NCBI GenBank assembly: GCA_910589415.1
Contig: OU342630.1
Location: 88,284,186-88,348,185, forward strand
Direction of reading: 5' to 3'
From: Malachius bipustulatus
Lineage: Eukaryota; Arthropoda; Insecta; Coleoptera; Melyridae
DNA length: 64,000 nt
A model generated the notes under the pieces. It was not told the DNA's origin. It searched no databases and worked only from the letters and a program-made list of their open reading frames with translations. This document shows positions 1-11,251 of the stretch, in pieces. Position 1 is the stretch's first letter. Every line of letters begins with the position of its first letter. The position numbers were made by a program, and so were the translations under genes.

Positions 1-2300
1 TATCTCTGCTTGGTCAATTTAGTAATTATTATAAGTGAAAAAATTACCTCAAGTAAAATAAGCTTTTTTAACGTTGTTCTAACAGTTTTGTGTATTATAA
101 GTAGGAACTGGGAAATTGAGCCATAAATAAAAAAAGTCTTTATTCTTCACTTACTTTTTTTTTTTGATGATTTTCAGAATAAGAGATTTTTCTTAAATCT
201 CAACTAATCAGAACATCACAAGCAGTGATTTTATTTCAGATAATAAAAACGGACTTGAAGAATGTATTTCACGATAGTATCAAGTATTTTTAGATATTTC
301 ATATGCTGAAGAAGCTGTTTCTTGGACCTCATTCCGATTACCACTACCACGACTGACGCCTTAGGTTCCTGACCTTACCACCGTAACAGCTCTTATCATC
401 TTGCGTTGCCTCTGGTCTCCGTATCGCCACTGCAATTAATTGGGGGTAATTCTCTGTATCTCTCCACTCAGCCTACGCAACCTGGAATTATTATAATATT
501 ATGTATCTCGGGGTATTATACCCATGCTCGTTTACTGTCTCACCTCGTAATGGCTGCTTTGTGCCGCGCCAAGATTGATGCTGATAGCACTACATGAAAT
601 TAATATCACTTTCAGTTGCGTTTCTCACAGATACTGCTGAGATTCTGTAATAGGATGTCTTCGTATGATGGAGTAAAACGTAAAATGGGTGTGTTATCGT
701 TATAGGTATGTATATGAATGGCAAAGCGAATAAAATAAAATTTTATTGTTCGATATCAAAATTAAAATGTGTTCATTATGATAATATTCGATTGCTGAAA
801 TACATAGTCACACAATGTAAGATTGTATTAATTAAGTATTCGTCTTAGTGCTATTTTGTTTCCCTAATTTTTTGCTTATCCGTGATATTTGATTTTAATT
901 TTCTAAGCTCATTGCTCATGTGTCACTTTTTACTATGATGACTTGGCTTTTTTTTCAATAGTAAAGAGTCGACAATAACAATCTATGGACTGGCGGTTGG
1001 CTATGCAAGAGTGAGACGGATAATAAAGAAAGGTCTTCTACAAATCATTTTATTTATTTGACAGTTGTTCGGAATTTCATCTGAAAAATAAATTAGGGTT
1101 ATGATTTTGTTCCTCAGCTGACAAGCGTCTCGCAACACTGACTTCTTTGCATCTAAAAACGAATTATGTAGGTATAGACTCATTATACGAGTTAGCCCAG
1201 TAATTAGGTACTTTCAACTAAGAAAAATTCCGTTGCCGATCTTGATACCTGGTAGGGGAGGTCACTGGCCACTGGAAGTCTAAATTCAAAATTTATGTAT
1301 CAAATACGTGAAATTAAAATTTTGCCGAGGCGCCACCCGAGATAGAAAATCATTCAAAAGCACCATAATTTCGTGCTCGAGATGTGATCACTGTGCCATT
1401 TTTCATTCGGATATTGATGAAAAAATGTTCACATTTTTTGAATGCGTCTAAAAAATAGGTAGGTACATTAGATTGTTTGGAAGGTTTACATTTTCGCTAA
1501 ATTTCGAACTGTTTTCACGAATCAGATGGCTGTTTTTTTTCTGTTTGTTTGTTTGGCCTGTTTATAATTTTCCACAATTATTATGGAAGATTTTTTTTGC
1601 CTGTGTAATCATCTGAGAGTTTTTTGTCTCAGTTTTCCAACAAAATCTCGTAATATCTAGGTACGATGTTAATAATTTTGTTAAGATATGTAGTTCTTTT
1701 AGTGGGGACGGGACATCTATAAAGTTGTTTATTTTTATTTTTTATCTACCTGAATTTCACCTTGACCAGTTACTAAACATATTCGCAGTATTAAATCCAC
1801 AAAAATGTTAAAAATATAACAGGAGAATATGATATTTATATAAGATACACGTATGCTAAAGTCGCTTACTCATTACCAGTGGGTACGCTGTGGCACGGAC
1901 ACTGAGTTCACCTTAAATTTGCACGATCGAACTTCTCAGTTACTCAAGCGTCCGCTAGATGTCCCTAGACAACAAAAGTCACTAAGTTTCCGACAACTAT
2001 TTTTCATGACTTCAACTGCTTCGTTTAAGAACCTCATCCGTTAGCTATCGGATCCTTTAGACACCCAGTCGAAATCTCCCTTCCACTTTGTAGCGCAGGT
2101 TTGGTGCAAAAGGCACGAGATATTATCAATGATTCCCGACGGCAGGCTCTGCAGGCGAGCTCATACTTATTCAATTCAACGTGGTCAGCACTGTCAGCAG
2201 GCAGGCGTCATTCGAATGGTCACAGCATATACACGCTCGTGTCTGCCGTCATTTTCGGCGGGGATGGTCTTTTACATCCATACCCCGGGCGCTCCCTTTA
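1..2300. other. AT-rich non-coding stretch, no gene recognised
   Basis: No coding frame with family resemblance was seen on either strand. Frames of 60-66 codons occur here but overlap one another and show no known motif. Slightly less AT-rich patches occur near 300-600 and 1850-2300. If the netrin gene continues upstream this is its intron or 5' flank. Confidence 0.5.
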
Positions 2301-2326
2301 GCACAGAATAGAAGTCTATTCTGTGC
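2301..2326. repeat. Perfect 26-bp palindrome
   Basis: Two 12-base arms (GCACAGAATAGA and its exact reverse complement) surround a 2-base centre. A pyrimidine-rich TCCCTT tract follows at about 2332-2372. No open frame or promoter uses it. It may be a relic of a transposon end or a cruciform-forming site. Confidence 0.8.
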
Positions 2327-2331
2327 CTTTA

Positions 2332-2372
2332 GTCCCTTTCCCTTTCCCTTTCCCTTACCTTACCCTTACCAA
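2332..2372. repeat. TCCCTT/CCTTA simple repeat
   Basis: Short tandem hexamer (TCCCTT) degenerating into CCTTACC units. It is not the usual insect telomere unit TTAGG. Confidence 0.7.
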
Positions 2373-2478
2373 TTTTCTACGTGCTGCCTGAATTTTTGCG
2401 CTATGAGTGGATTGGCGGTGGCTGATGAAAGTGTCTTTAGCATTAAATTAAACAAAAAATCACCCTTCTTCCTCTTCC

Positions 2479-2634
2479 CTCTTCCTCAACACCTCAACTT
2501 GTTTTTCACCATTTTTTCTTAAAAAACAAGATTGTCATGTTTATATTTATTTATAAATCTTCCTCTTCCTCAACACCTCAACTTGTTTTTCACCATTTTT
2601 TCTTAAAAAACAAGATTTTATTTATTTATAAATT
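2479..2634. repeat. Tandem duplication, unit about 84 bp
   Basis: The block beginning CTCTTCCTCAACACC at 2479 recurs at 2563, followed in both copies by the same sequence through AAAAAACAAGATT and an ATTTATTTATAAAT tail. The second copy lacks about ten bases after the ACAAGATT. The copies are nearly identical, so the duplication is recent. Confidence 0.85.
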
Positions 2635-2711
2635 GTATGAAACAAAATGCCAGTTTTTAAGTAAGGCAACGAAAATCAGGATAGAAAAGAGGAATTTACT
2701 ATTTATCTTTA

Positions 2712-3468
2712 TACCGTGTGTCCCCGGATAGGTGAAACGACTCTAAAGACAAAAAGTTTTTGATTTTCATTTTTTGGCGTTCAGCTCTGCTTGGTTAAAG
2801 AGTAATTTCTAACAAAATTTTAGTTTTGAAAAATCAAGTATAGTATGCCTTGGAAATTTCCAAAAAACGTTTTTTTTTGTGAAGTAAAGTGCCTTTTATG
2901 TGGCAAATAAAAAAAATGTTATTTGAAAAAGTTGTTAAGATTCAACATTTAGGTCCGTATACCAAATTTCAAAATCATAGGCCAACTTTGATCTTTTACA
3001 TTTATGTACTTTTATGTTTTATTTCACAAATCAAAAAATTTCATTTGTAACAAAAACTGATATTGATTGACAGATTGCTATTATTGCTATAAATACAATT
3101 TGGTTTTTCCGTGGCAGTCTTTGTAGAAAATGAAATTCTTTGATTTGTGAAATAAAACATAAAAATAAATGAAAAAAATAAAAGTTGACCCATGATTTTG
3201 AATGGTATAGGGACCTGCATGTTGATTCTGAAAATGTTGATTCTTTTTCAAATAACATTTTGTCGTATTTGCCACATAAAAGGCACTTTACTCAACAGAA
3301 AAACCGGTTTCTTGGAAATTTCCAAGGCATGCTTGATTTTTCAAAACTAATATTTTGTTAGAAATTACTCTTTAGTCAAGCAGGGCTGAACCCCAAAAAC
3401 TTTTAAATTAGAATAAAAAAATTTTGTCTTTTATAAGAGTCGTTTCACCTATCCGGGGACACACGGTA
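2712..3468. mobile_element. Foldback element A, TA-flanked
   Basis: The ends are inverted repeats: TACCGTGTGTCCCCGG at 2712 and CCGGGGACACACGGTA ending at 3468. The inverted match continues inward, with gaps, nearly to the centre, so the whole 757-bp unit can fold into one hairpin. A TA dinucleotide lies at each end, as expected for TA-target DNA transposons. No transposase frame is present; the antisense frames inside are arm sequence read by chance. Confidence 0.85.
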
Positions 3469-3992
3469 TACAGGTGATATAAATTTAGTCATTCAAAATT
3501 CAGTGCAAATATTTTAAGGACGTACCAAAATTAAGAAAATTTTCTCATATAATGTATGTCCTAACTTGCTTTGTTTTCTAGATACAGGGTTGTAAAATTT
3601 TGAAAAAAAAATCGATTTTTTATTGTTCATTTTCCATTGTTGAAAGAAACGAAAAATGAAAAACAGCCACACAAAAAAACTAAACCGACTGTAAACACCA
3701 AAATATAAATAATGACAAATGTGTCATGGAGACGACACTGGAATTATAAATTCATGTTATTCCCATCAAAGGAAGGCCCTTATGACAACAAATAAGCCTA
3801 TACAATTTTATTTAAATCGGCTGAGAGGTTTTTGAGAAATTGATAAAAATCTTTTTTTTTCAATATTTTACCTCCTGTATCTAGAAAACAAAGCAAGTTA
3901 GGACATACGATTATACCTATGAAAAAAACTTCTTATTTTTGGCTGGTAAATACGCCCTTAAAATCTTTGCACTGAATTTTGAATCACCTGTA
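3469..3992. mobile_element. Foldback element B, TA-flanked
   Basis: Starts TACAGGTGAT directly after element A and ends ATCACCTGTA. The arms include the segment around ATTCAGTGCAAA (about 3500) matched near 3965-3980, and CCTAACTTGCTTTG (about 3570) matched at about 3890. Unit length is 524 bp, with no coding frame. Confidence 0.85.
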
Positions 3993-3998
3993 TAATAA

Positions 3999-4427
3999 TA
4001 CAGGGTGTGGCGCCTAAGACGCCTCGGTCTGTGTAGCCCAAATCGTGCACGATTAAAAAAATAAATAAATTGGGTCTTATACAGGGTCGTAGTGCCTACA
4101 ACTTAAAATTACTTTGAACTATACAGCATGTCCTTGTTTATAACTTACAAACTTCTAAATTTAAACACCAACTGTAAAAGCCAACCTCATTTTTTCTTCT
4201 CTGACAATCTAAAAATGCAATAACATAGGAGCATTCCATTAAAAAAAAACATAACTTTGATATGTCACTAGCACATCCTATATGAGTATAGGACATGCTG
4301 TATAGTGCAAAATAATTTTAAGTTGTAGGCACTACGACCCTGTATAAGACCCAATTTAATTTTTTTTTTTTAATTGTGCAAGATTTGGGCTACACAGACC
4401 GAGGCGTCTTAAGTGCCACACCCTGTA
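3999..4427. mobile_element. Foldback element C, CAGGGTG-type ends
   Basis: Starts TACAGGGTGTGGCGCC and ends GCCACACCCTGTA. The arms match inverted over about 150 bases each, including the GTGTAGCCCAAAT and CGTAGTGCCTACAA blocks. The centre contains a fragment (about 4130-4260, around GAGCATTCCATT) also found in the element at 30162-30692, so families have exchanged segments. No coding frame. Confidence 0.85.
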
Positions 4428-4435
4428 TACAACAG

Positions 4436-4672
4436 GGTTTAATGAATAAGCAACCAATATTATAAAGGGTCATTAGGGCCTAAAAATGGGCAGATTTCTG
4501 TGCTCGTTTTTGAAGCTCATATCGACATCAAATGACTTTTATTAACATTTTTGTAATTACTTTCATGTCAAGAATAGATAAATTCAAAAAATTCCACTTA
4601 GACTCGATACTTTCTTCAGAAATGGCCACCGAAATCTGCCCGTTAACTTAATGAGCCTTTATAACACCCGCT
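4436..4672. mobile_element. Degenerate foldback element D
   Basis: GGGTCATTAGGGCC and GGGCAGATTTC near 4467-4502 are matched inverted by GAAATCTGCCCG and TAATGAGCC near 4632-4660. The ends are worn, so the borders are approximate. It continues the run of elements A-C. Confidence 0.55.
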
Positions 4673-7256
4673 GTAAGTGTTACAAACTTAAAGGGCATGT
4701 AGGAAATGCAAAAATAGGCGATAAATTTCCTGTAGACATGGGTCGTTGGAGCTTTAGTTTTCGAGATACAGGGTGTTAAAGTTTTTCGAAAAATTTAATA
4801 TTTTTCCAATATCTACAAACTGGCTGCTCAGAATAACTCGCATTTTTTGACAGCTATTTTACTAATGATTTACTAATGTACATGATTTGATACTCCCGCA
4901 TTGAAAAATTATTTAATCCAGTGGCAGAGATCTTGGTGTGATGTTACATTCTTTATTAAACAATTTCTACGCCACTCGCTTTAATATCTCCGAAACCGTT
5001 CAAGATAGAAAAGCTAAATTTTGTGAATTTATCAAACTTTTTATGGCCAATAAGATAGTATACTAGTATGATATGCTGATGAGTTCATAACAAGGACGAA
5101 ACGGTACCGTCATGGTCTTCAGTCTTCACCTTACATGCTTGAAAGTTTTCTACTTTGTTCTGCAAAGTATAGTGGCAAGTGAAATTAGAACCTAAATCCC
5201 AAGAAAGCTCAAGTCTTGTATTATTGTCATATAGGTAGGTACGTACATTATAATAAATACCATATTTCATATCTTTCAGATTCAATTATTATAGGTATTT
5301 CGAATTTGTATGAGAACCGTGACCTACTCTAACAAACAAACTGCAGTTACTTTATTAAACATACAGTTATTGATCTTCTACAAAAAATCCACATTATTAA
5401 ATTTTTTTCGGATATCGTTAGATTAACGACAGTTGTCATCATATTTTATAAAAATTAATAATATACCTGGTCCAACCTGTTTACTAAGCATGGATAAAAT
5501 GATAACATTTAACACCTCTGCTGACGTGACATGTTGTGCATGTAACCAATTAACAGCAAAGCCATTTGTAAAATCGGTTAAAATTCATTGAAACAGGATG
5601 CTTCACTCAGCTGGATACCAATAACCAACTCCCATGTAAGATGAGAAAAATCGTTGAATTATCGTACAAATTTATAGGAATTTATTACATTAGACGTATG
5701 TACAGGACTATATCTGATTCCTTCTTCGTGCCAGTGATGAACGTGAACAATTTAGCTCGAAAAACAGATATGGTAACTGTCCCCGGACAGCGGCATACTG
5801 AGATTGTGGCGATAAAACAAAAGACGCGCCACACATTCCATACAAGCAACGATAAACTGCCGCAAATCGCGAAATTATGCTCTGAATAGCAACACGAACG
5901 GTGACAGAGAGACAATGCGGGCTTTTGTCCGAAAGACGTGATCCCAAGCAGACATCTTGCTGATCTCGGCCAGGGAATGGCTAAACTCTGGATGTAATTC
6001 TCATTGTGGTACGTGATTAGACAAATGGCGCAATTGTTGTCCTGGCTGGATGCAAAGTTGCCAGGAAAGTGCCGCTGAGAGTGCCTGTGGGGAAAACTGA
6101 TGTCGAGTTCGGCTATCGCTCAGTTTTAAAGTTATTGTTATCAAGGGAGAGGAAGTCAGCAATTTGACCGGGCTATAATAATTTTGACATGGGGTTGTTT
6201 ATCTCTTTATTGCAGGATGTTTTACAGTTTATTCCGAATGAAAACTCGGATACAATCCAACAGAATTGTAGAAAAATATTTATAAAATTTTAGTCTCAAG
6301 ACAGACTATAGATTTAAAAATTAATCTAATTATTCACAAAATGGCGATTTTAGATTATTTTAATTTTGGTGGAGGAACTATTCAACTCTGGCAACCATAA
6401 CCGCGAGTATAAATGTTGAAGTTGTGCATGAGCTGAATTCTGCGGATTAAATATCTGTGGACACCTTCCCAATTCACCGCAAATACAAAAAACAGTGAAT
6501 TATTTGAAAATTTGTCTTGGTCTTACTACCGCTGTCAAGAAGTTAAGAAATATCTCAAGCGGTATTCAAGTGATGAGAAATATTTTCCTCTGTCTCCGCC
6601 AATGGCAGTGCCTATTCAGCATGAAATCTTACTGCAATAAGACCAAGGAAAGAGATCGAGCAATGCATTTGCTCACATATCGATGCCGATCTCTCTCACG
6701 TGAACGATCACTACTTGACATATTACCGCGTTTTTATATCTCCAGGATTATTTAGAGCTGGTTATAAGTTCCATGCATGTTACTCGCGAATATCATTTGC
6801 ATAAATTATGCACGCTGGTATGACCAAGAAGAATCTCATATATACCTAGTGTTTTTTTTATCTATGATCATGTGGAATTAGTTTTCGAGGTTGCGTTAAA
6901 TTAGGAAAACATTTTATATGTTTGATGTTCTATAAATTATACCTCCAACAGCGTGAAAGCTCCAATATTTTCTTCATGTGACAAGTTGGATCAATAAATC
7001 AAAGAATCTAAAATAAATGAAAAAAAAGAGGTTTCATAAAAATATTATTTTTGTTTTTGTGTGAATGAGTAGGTACCTAAGTACGAAAAAAAATAGGAGG
7101 CGAGTCCTTGTTGAAAATTTAGAAGATTTTTCAAGAAAGAGTCAAAAAACAACTTTTTTCTGACAGCTGCATGCTCCGTGATTCTAAAATGTATTTCGGA
7201 TAGTCTGATTTAAGTATATCTGATTTCTAAACAAAAAATGTTTTGTAATTTTATCG
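4673..7256. other. Non-coding stretch with one repeat fragment
   Basis: About 4673-4800 resembles 49910-50060 (both contain a fragment ending ATACAGGGTGT followed by AAAGTTT), so it is a decayed end of a shared repeat family. The rest is not recognised. About 5640-6160 is clearly less AT-rich than its surroundings and has overlapping frames on both strands without family features; it could be regulatory DNA, but nothing proves this. Confidence 0.5.
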
Positions 7257-8167
7257 TTTTTTTTTTTTTTTTATTTATTCAACCAAGTGCCTCGACATCG
7301 AAGGTCATTGACATGTACATTCATTAACTAAGGGCTAGGGTATAAATCGTAAGATATTAATTAAATATTAGGGGTGAGTATAAAATTACTGTAGGTAATA
7401 TATGAATGATATTTGCTGGTATAATTTTGGAATAGTTATGGTATGAACGATTGGTAGACATCACTGATTAGATTAAATGGTATGTGTTGGTGTCCTGGAG
7501 GAACGAGATGATCTTATCCACTTTGTCGGGTGAGTCCAAGAGTTCTCTCAATCCCTCACTTCTCTGGAAGTCGGAGCGAGTTCGGGCGCCCGTGTAGAAG
7601 TCACATTCAAGTAGGATATGCTGGATGGTAAGAGGGCTGTCGCAATGTTCACATACGGGAGGATTGGTACCAGACATAAGGTGAGAGTGGGTGAGGCGGG
7701 TGTGTCCTATCCTCAGTCTTCGCATGACTACTCCGTTTCTTCTGGTTAAGGTAGGTATCTGGAAGCGTTTGATTGAGGGATGGATAGCGCGTAATTTGTC
7801 AGGTGCTCTATGCCATTCGTTCTGCCATTTCTGTAGAATAGTTTGTTTGAGATCTTGCTTGAGATCGCTGTGAAGCTGTAAGTTTATTGTTGGAGAATTT
7901 AGGGTTGAGGCTTCCTTGGCGGCCCGATCCGCTGTCTCGTTGCCCTTGATGCCGACGTGTGACGGGACCCAGATTATGGTGATGGATACTCCCCTGGCAG
8001 CGAGTGTGTGGCAGGTTTCGTGGATTTCCCGGACAATTGGATGTTGGGAGTAGAAGTTTTGTATTAGATTAGCTGACGTGAGGGAGTCTGTGCATACGCT
8101 GATTGTTTGATTGTCCGGTATGGGCGTCTCCAGGGCCCATTTTTTAATTGCTACTCCAAAATTGCTA
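7257..8167 (-). mobile_element. 5'-truncated LINE (I/Jockey-like group), 3' end
   Basis: The element reads on the minus strand. It ends in a poly-A tract, seen as a 16-T run at 7257-7272 on the + strand, after about 195 bases of 3' UTR. Its coding part carries the second half of an RNase H domain and a C-terminal zinc motif. The copy stops at 8167, exactly where a TACAGGTTGTCCGG foldback terminus begins, so the reverse transcriptase and endonuclease parts are missing. No target duplication was found. Confidence 0.85.
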
Positions 8168-8223
8168 TACAGGTTGTCCGGTAAGTACCTCCTAATCTCT
8201 CGGGAGCATACAGGGGAGGTCAA
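7468..8223 (-). pseudogene. LINE ORF2 C-terminal fragment (RNase H, zinc motif)
   Basis: The 251-codon frame holds a partial RNase H: a CTDSL strand with one catalytic Asp (about residue 46), then WVPSHVGIKGNETADRAAKE (about residues 104-123) with the last Asp. The first catalytic Asp and the Glu are absent. A C-terminal C-x2-C-x8-H-x4-C motif follows in PPVCEHCDSPLTIQHILLEC. RNase H plus this zinc motif is the usual end of ORF2 in I- and Jockey-type insect LINEs. The first 18 or so codons come from the adjoining foldback repeat, not the LINE. The frame is intact to its stop, so the copy is fairly recent, but it cannot encode a working polyprotein. Confidence 0.85.
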
Positions 8224-8770
8224 AAAAAACCTAGTCTGTCATAAAAAAATTTCCTAAAGTGTCCCCAAACGTAGATATGCGGAGCCCTAAAAGGGTGCCC
8301 CGCCATTTAATTTTTTGGCTCTAACTTTTGAACCGAACTGTGTATTTTGATGAAGTTTTTATTTTTTATAGAGGCCATAAAGACTCATTAAGCCATATCA
8401 GAGTAGATGTTTGACGTCCTCAAGGAAATCAGGAACGGTTTTACCACCACACTCATTGTGTCTAAGTTTTGACAGGTGTCATTTTAGAGAGCTGAAAACT
8501 TATTTTTTAAATACGCTGGTCATTTATCTTCACAAAAGGTACTCTTAACTTATTTCGATAAAACTAGCGGTTCTCAAGATAACTCGACTTTTATGCGAAA
8601 AAATAAGAAATCACGATTTTTTAGTTTTTTTCAGGAATTATATATTTCAGCAACGACTGAAAACATGCAAAGTTTTTTTTTCAGACTCTTAATAAGCATA
8701 AAATTGTGCAATTTTTCTCTTATTTAACCGACCTCTTACCTCTCAATGTTTTCGAAATACCACCTCTTAT
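8168..8770. mobile_element. Chimeric foldback remnant
   Basis: Bases 8168-8590 match one arm of the 969-bp foldback element at 43237-44205 (same start, apart from one base, through the GTAAGTACCTCC, GGGGAGGTC and GACTTTTATGCG blocks). From about 8600 the sequence switches to the inverted end of a different family, that of 23158-24158 and 63895-64000 (TTAACCGACC, TTTTTCTCTTATTT). The junction shows recombination or nested insertion between two families. Confidence 0.75.
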
Positions 8771-9626
8771 TTCGGACTCCCTGTCTTCAATGTCTTAAAT
8801 GACTATCGAATAGTTTGTTCTTTGGATATCAGTTCTCTGTGATGTATACCTGCGGTGCTTTCTTAGCATTTTGGTTGTGCTTGATTGCTTACATGCTTAC
8901 CTAAGTTCGTTAGGCGAAACTTTTGGCTGATTTCTCTACGTTACCGATTCTTGAAGTTTGTGTCGCATTTTTAGTAGCCGTTTGTAACAATTTAAATGTT
9001 ACCTACCTGTAAATACTGCTTGACAAAAATATCCAAGTCGTACAATGTTCTGATTAGCGGAACTTAGACATTTTAAGCCATTTAGTTGCTTTTGGAGACA
9101 GCTATTAATTGCTTTATATTACATTTCTCAATCGATTCTTTGAATTCGTTACTCAAGTTATTCGGTTCGTTTTATCTTAATTGCTGTTCACGACTTCGCT
9201 GCGAGTTTTTTTAAAATTCTTTCCTCTTCTCACCGATTTTCGTACCTTCTACAAATGACTAATTTATGTCAGTGTTGTTTTTCAGTAGTGCAGTTCTGGA
9301 GCGTTTACTCTTCCACGCTGCATGTGGAAAAGTAAACGCTCTGCTCTGCTTGTTTAATTTGGCTTGAGCGTGCCAACTCCATTTAAAAGTAACGATTAAA
9401 TGGATAATTAATTCAATCGCAACTGAAAAGTATTGCACAAATTTGTTTTTTTAGTGTAAGTCCTCTCGTAAAAAATGTTTGAGCTTTCTTTTCATGGTTA
9501 ACCGGTTTCGTTTAAGTCGTTAACTTTTATTAAGTGAATTATATGATTATTTATTGACAGAGGATTTATATTACCTAATGCATAGGGTTAATAATAAAAA
9601 TAGTATATTATTATATGAAATTTTTA
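8771..9626. other. Non-coding stretch, one short hairpin
   Basis: No gene or known repeat was recognised apart from the hairpin at 9299-9341. The sequence after that hairpin (CTGCTCTGCTTGT) partly resembles 15900-15925 inside the LTR element, so this may be an old related fragment. Confidence 0.4.
9299..9341. repeat. 18-bp-arm hairpin
   Basis: Arms GAGCGTTTACTCTTCCAC (9299-9316) and GTGGAAAAGTAAACGCTC (9324-9341) pair with a single mismatch around a 7-base loop. It is too short for a typical microRNA precursor and could be a repeat relic. Confidence 0.75.
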
Positions 9627-9694
9627 TACAGGGTGATTAAAAATCTGGTAATTTTCTTCACTCTGTATTAAAATTTAAATCGCATAGTAGAATA

Positions 9695-10454
9695 TAGGGA
9701 TTGCAATACCGAAGGATAATCAGAATACCGGTATTTCGGTATTTATTTGTAATAATACCGGTATACCGATATTATACCGGTTATTTTGAAGAAATGCAAA
9801 ATTCGAATTTCAGTACAATTAATCAATTTATGGACGTTTATTTATAAAACAAAACAATAACTATCTCTTTTCTTAACAATTACTAAGTCATAAAATAAGA
9901 TAACAACAACAAACAAAAGTAAAACAAACATAAATTAAAAAATTAAAAAGAAAATTCCGTATTCAGGTTTTTAAAAAAATATACATAATATTGTTGTATG
10001 CTAGGCTTTCATGGACTTCAAAATTAAACATTTGTTACTAATTAATTAGACATTGCTTATACATTGTTTAAAAAATGTGATTTCAAAAAACATAATGCAT
10101 CGATGTGTCATCGTTAAGATTAGAACGTATTTTTGTACAAACTGCTCCTGCTGCCGAAAATGCCCTCTCAGACTGTACACTAGTCGGTGGAATTGTAAGG
10201 AGATAATTGTAAATGCTAACACAACATGCTAAAACTTTCTTCGACGCGTCAGCGGCGTGCCATTCCAGACGTGCCAGACGGCCAAATACAGACCAGAACC
10301 AGACTGTCGGCAGTTCGCAGTTCGCACTACGCACGTGCGTCGGAAATACCCAAATACCGGTATTTTCCGGATATAAATACCGGCATTTCGGTATTGGATT
10401 TGCCGGAAAAATACCGGTGTTTGGTATTCCGGTATACCGGTATTGCAATCCCTA
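9695..10454 (-). mobile_element. Non-autonomous hAT transposon, 760 bp
   Basis: Terminal inverted repeats TAGGGATTGCAATACC at 9695 and GGTATTGCAATCCCTA ending at 10454. The 8-bp duplication GTAGAATA flanks both sides (9687-9694 and 10455-10462), which is the hallmark of hAT elements. Many TACCGGTAT-like motifs lie below both ends. The only coding remnant is the transposase C-terminus on the minus strand, so the copy is internally deleted and needs a partner for movement. Confidence 0.95.
10083..10265 (-). pseudogene. hAT transposase dimerisation-domain fragment
   Basis: The last 60 or so residues of the frame contain LTIPPTSVQSERAFSAAG followed by KIRSNLNDD, the signature of the hAT C-terminal dimerisation domain. 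Upstream codons of the same frame are terminal-repeat sequence and not transposase. The BED finger and catalytic core are absent. Confidence 0.88.
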
Positions 10455-10845
10455 GTAGAATACTACATGAAAAATTAGGATAGGAACATGTAAGCCGTTT
10501 TCCGATAGTTGGAGCCGTTTCCGATGTACACTGCTTTTAAAATGAGCAACTGCGATTTTCAGTTGTTTATAACAACTCATAACCTACTCATTTTAGACTG
10601 CAACTGTAAAAACCATTCTCATTGGATTTTCTCGGAAAATATAAAATAACAAAAATATACAGTGTGTCCTATTTAAAAAACAACCTTCACCTTCAAATGA
10701 CCATGAAATTGGTCCACAAGGTCAAAGTCATCAGTGCAATCAGATGACCCCCATTGTCCTGAACAACTTTTGTCTGCATAATTTGTTTGTATCTGGCTTA
10801 CCAACAGAGATATCCGGGCTCTAAGATTGAAATGACTCACCCTGT

Positions 10846-11043
10846 ATAATCAACGTCAACGTTTCGACCAAAAAATTTTTTTTTTTATTAATTTAAATTA
10901 CCAATATGTTTCCAGACCTATTTAATTGGTCAAATTGTTGTAAGTTGTCTTAAAAATGTAACTGCTATATCGTTAACTGTTTTCTTTTTGTCATTTTAGA
11001 ATCCCGAAGATGACCCAAATTGTTTGGTCGAAACGTTGATTAT
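10846..11043. repeat. Inverted-repeat unit with GAAACGTTG end
   Basis: ATAATCAACGTCAACGTTTCG at the left is matched by CGAAACGTTGATTAT at the right. Near the right end GACCCAAATTGTTTGGTC (11012-11029) forms a hairpin directly before GAAAC. No coding sequence. The family was not identified. Confidence 0.6.
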
Positions 11044-11247
11044 ATAATAAAGACCATACTTTAAGAACATACTTTTTTGCCTAAAGCCCCTAACAATTTT
11101 CAATTTACCTATGAATTTTAAATTTATCTATAAAAAATTTCGATTATAGTTTTTCGAATTTTGAATTTTGAAATGAAATGACATCTCAGCTGGTCGACAT
11201 AACCCAAATTAATTTAGTAACTATTCTATAGTGACTATTCCAGTAAA

Positions 11248-11251
11248 AACT
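11248..11251. other. Target-site duplication AACT (left)
   Basis: AACT directly precedes the 5' LTR and is repeated directly after the 3' LTR at 20562-20565. Four bases is usual for Ty3/gypsy integration. Confidence 0.9.

Larger units (their letters stand above)
9627..10846. mobile_element. CAGGGTGA-type repeat split by a hAT insertion
   Basis: Left end TACAGGGTGATTAA at 9627; right end GACTCACCCTGTA ending at 10846. Blocks after the hAT copy (GTAAGCCGTTTTCC, GTAAAAACCATTC) recur in the element at 30162-30692. The hAT copy interrupts it at 9695-10454. A second border may lie near 10658, where another TACAGTGTGTCC terminus occurs, so this could be two elements. Confidence 0.55.

Noticed and set aside
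2332..2372. Possible telomere-like repeat
   Set aside because: Units are TCCCTT and CCTTACC, not the insect TTAGG repeat, and the tract is only about 40 bases.
5641..5947. Overlapping 76-82 codon frames on both strands
   Set aside because: Both strands are open over the same less AT-rich patch, without motif or codon evidence for either.
9299..9341. microRNA precursor
   Set aside because: Total hairpin of 43 bases is too short and no extension of the stem is seen.
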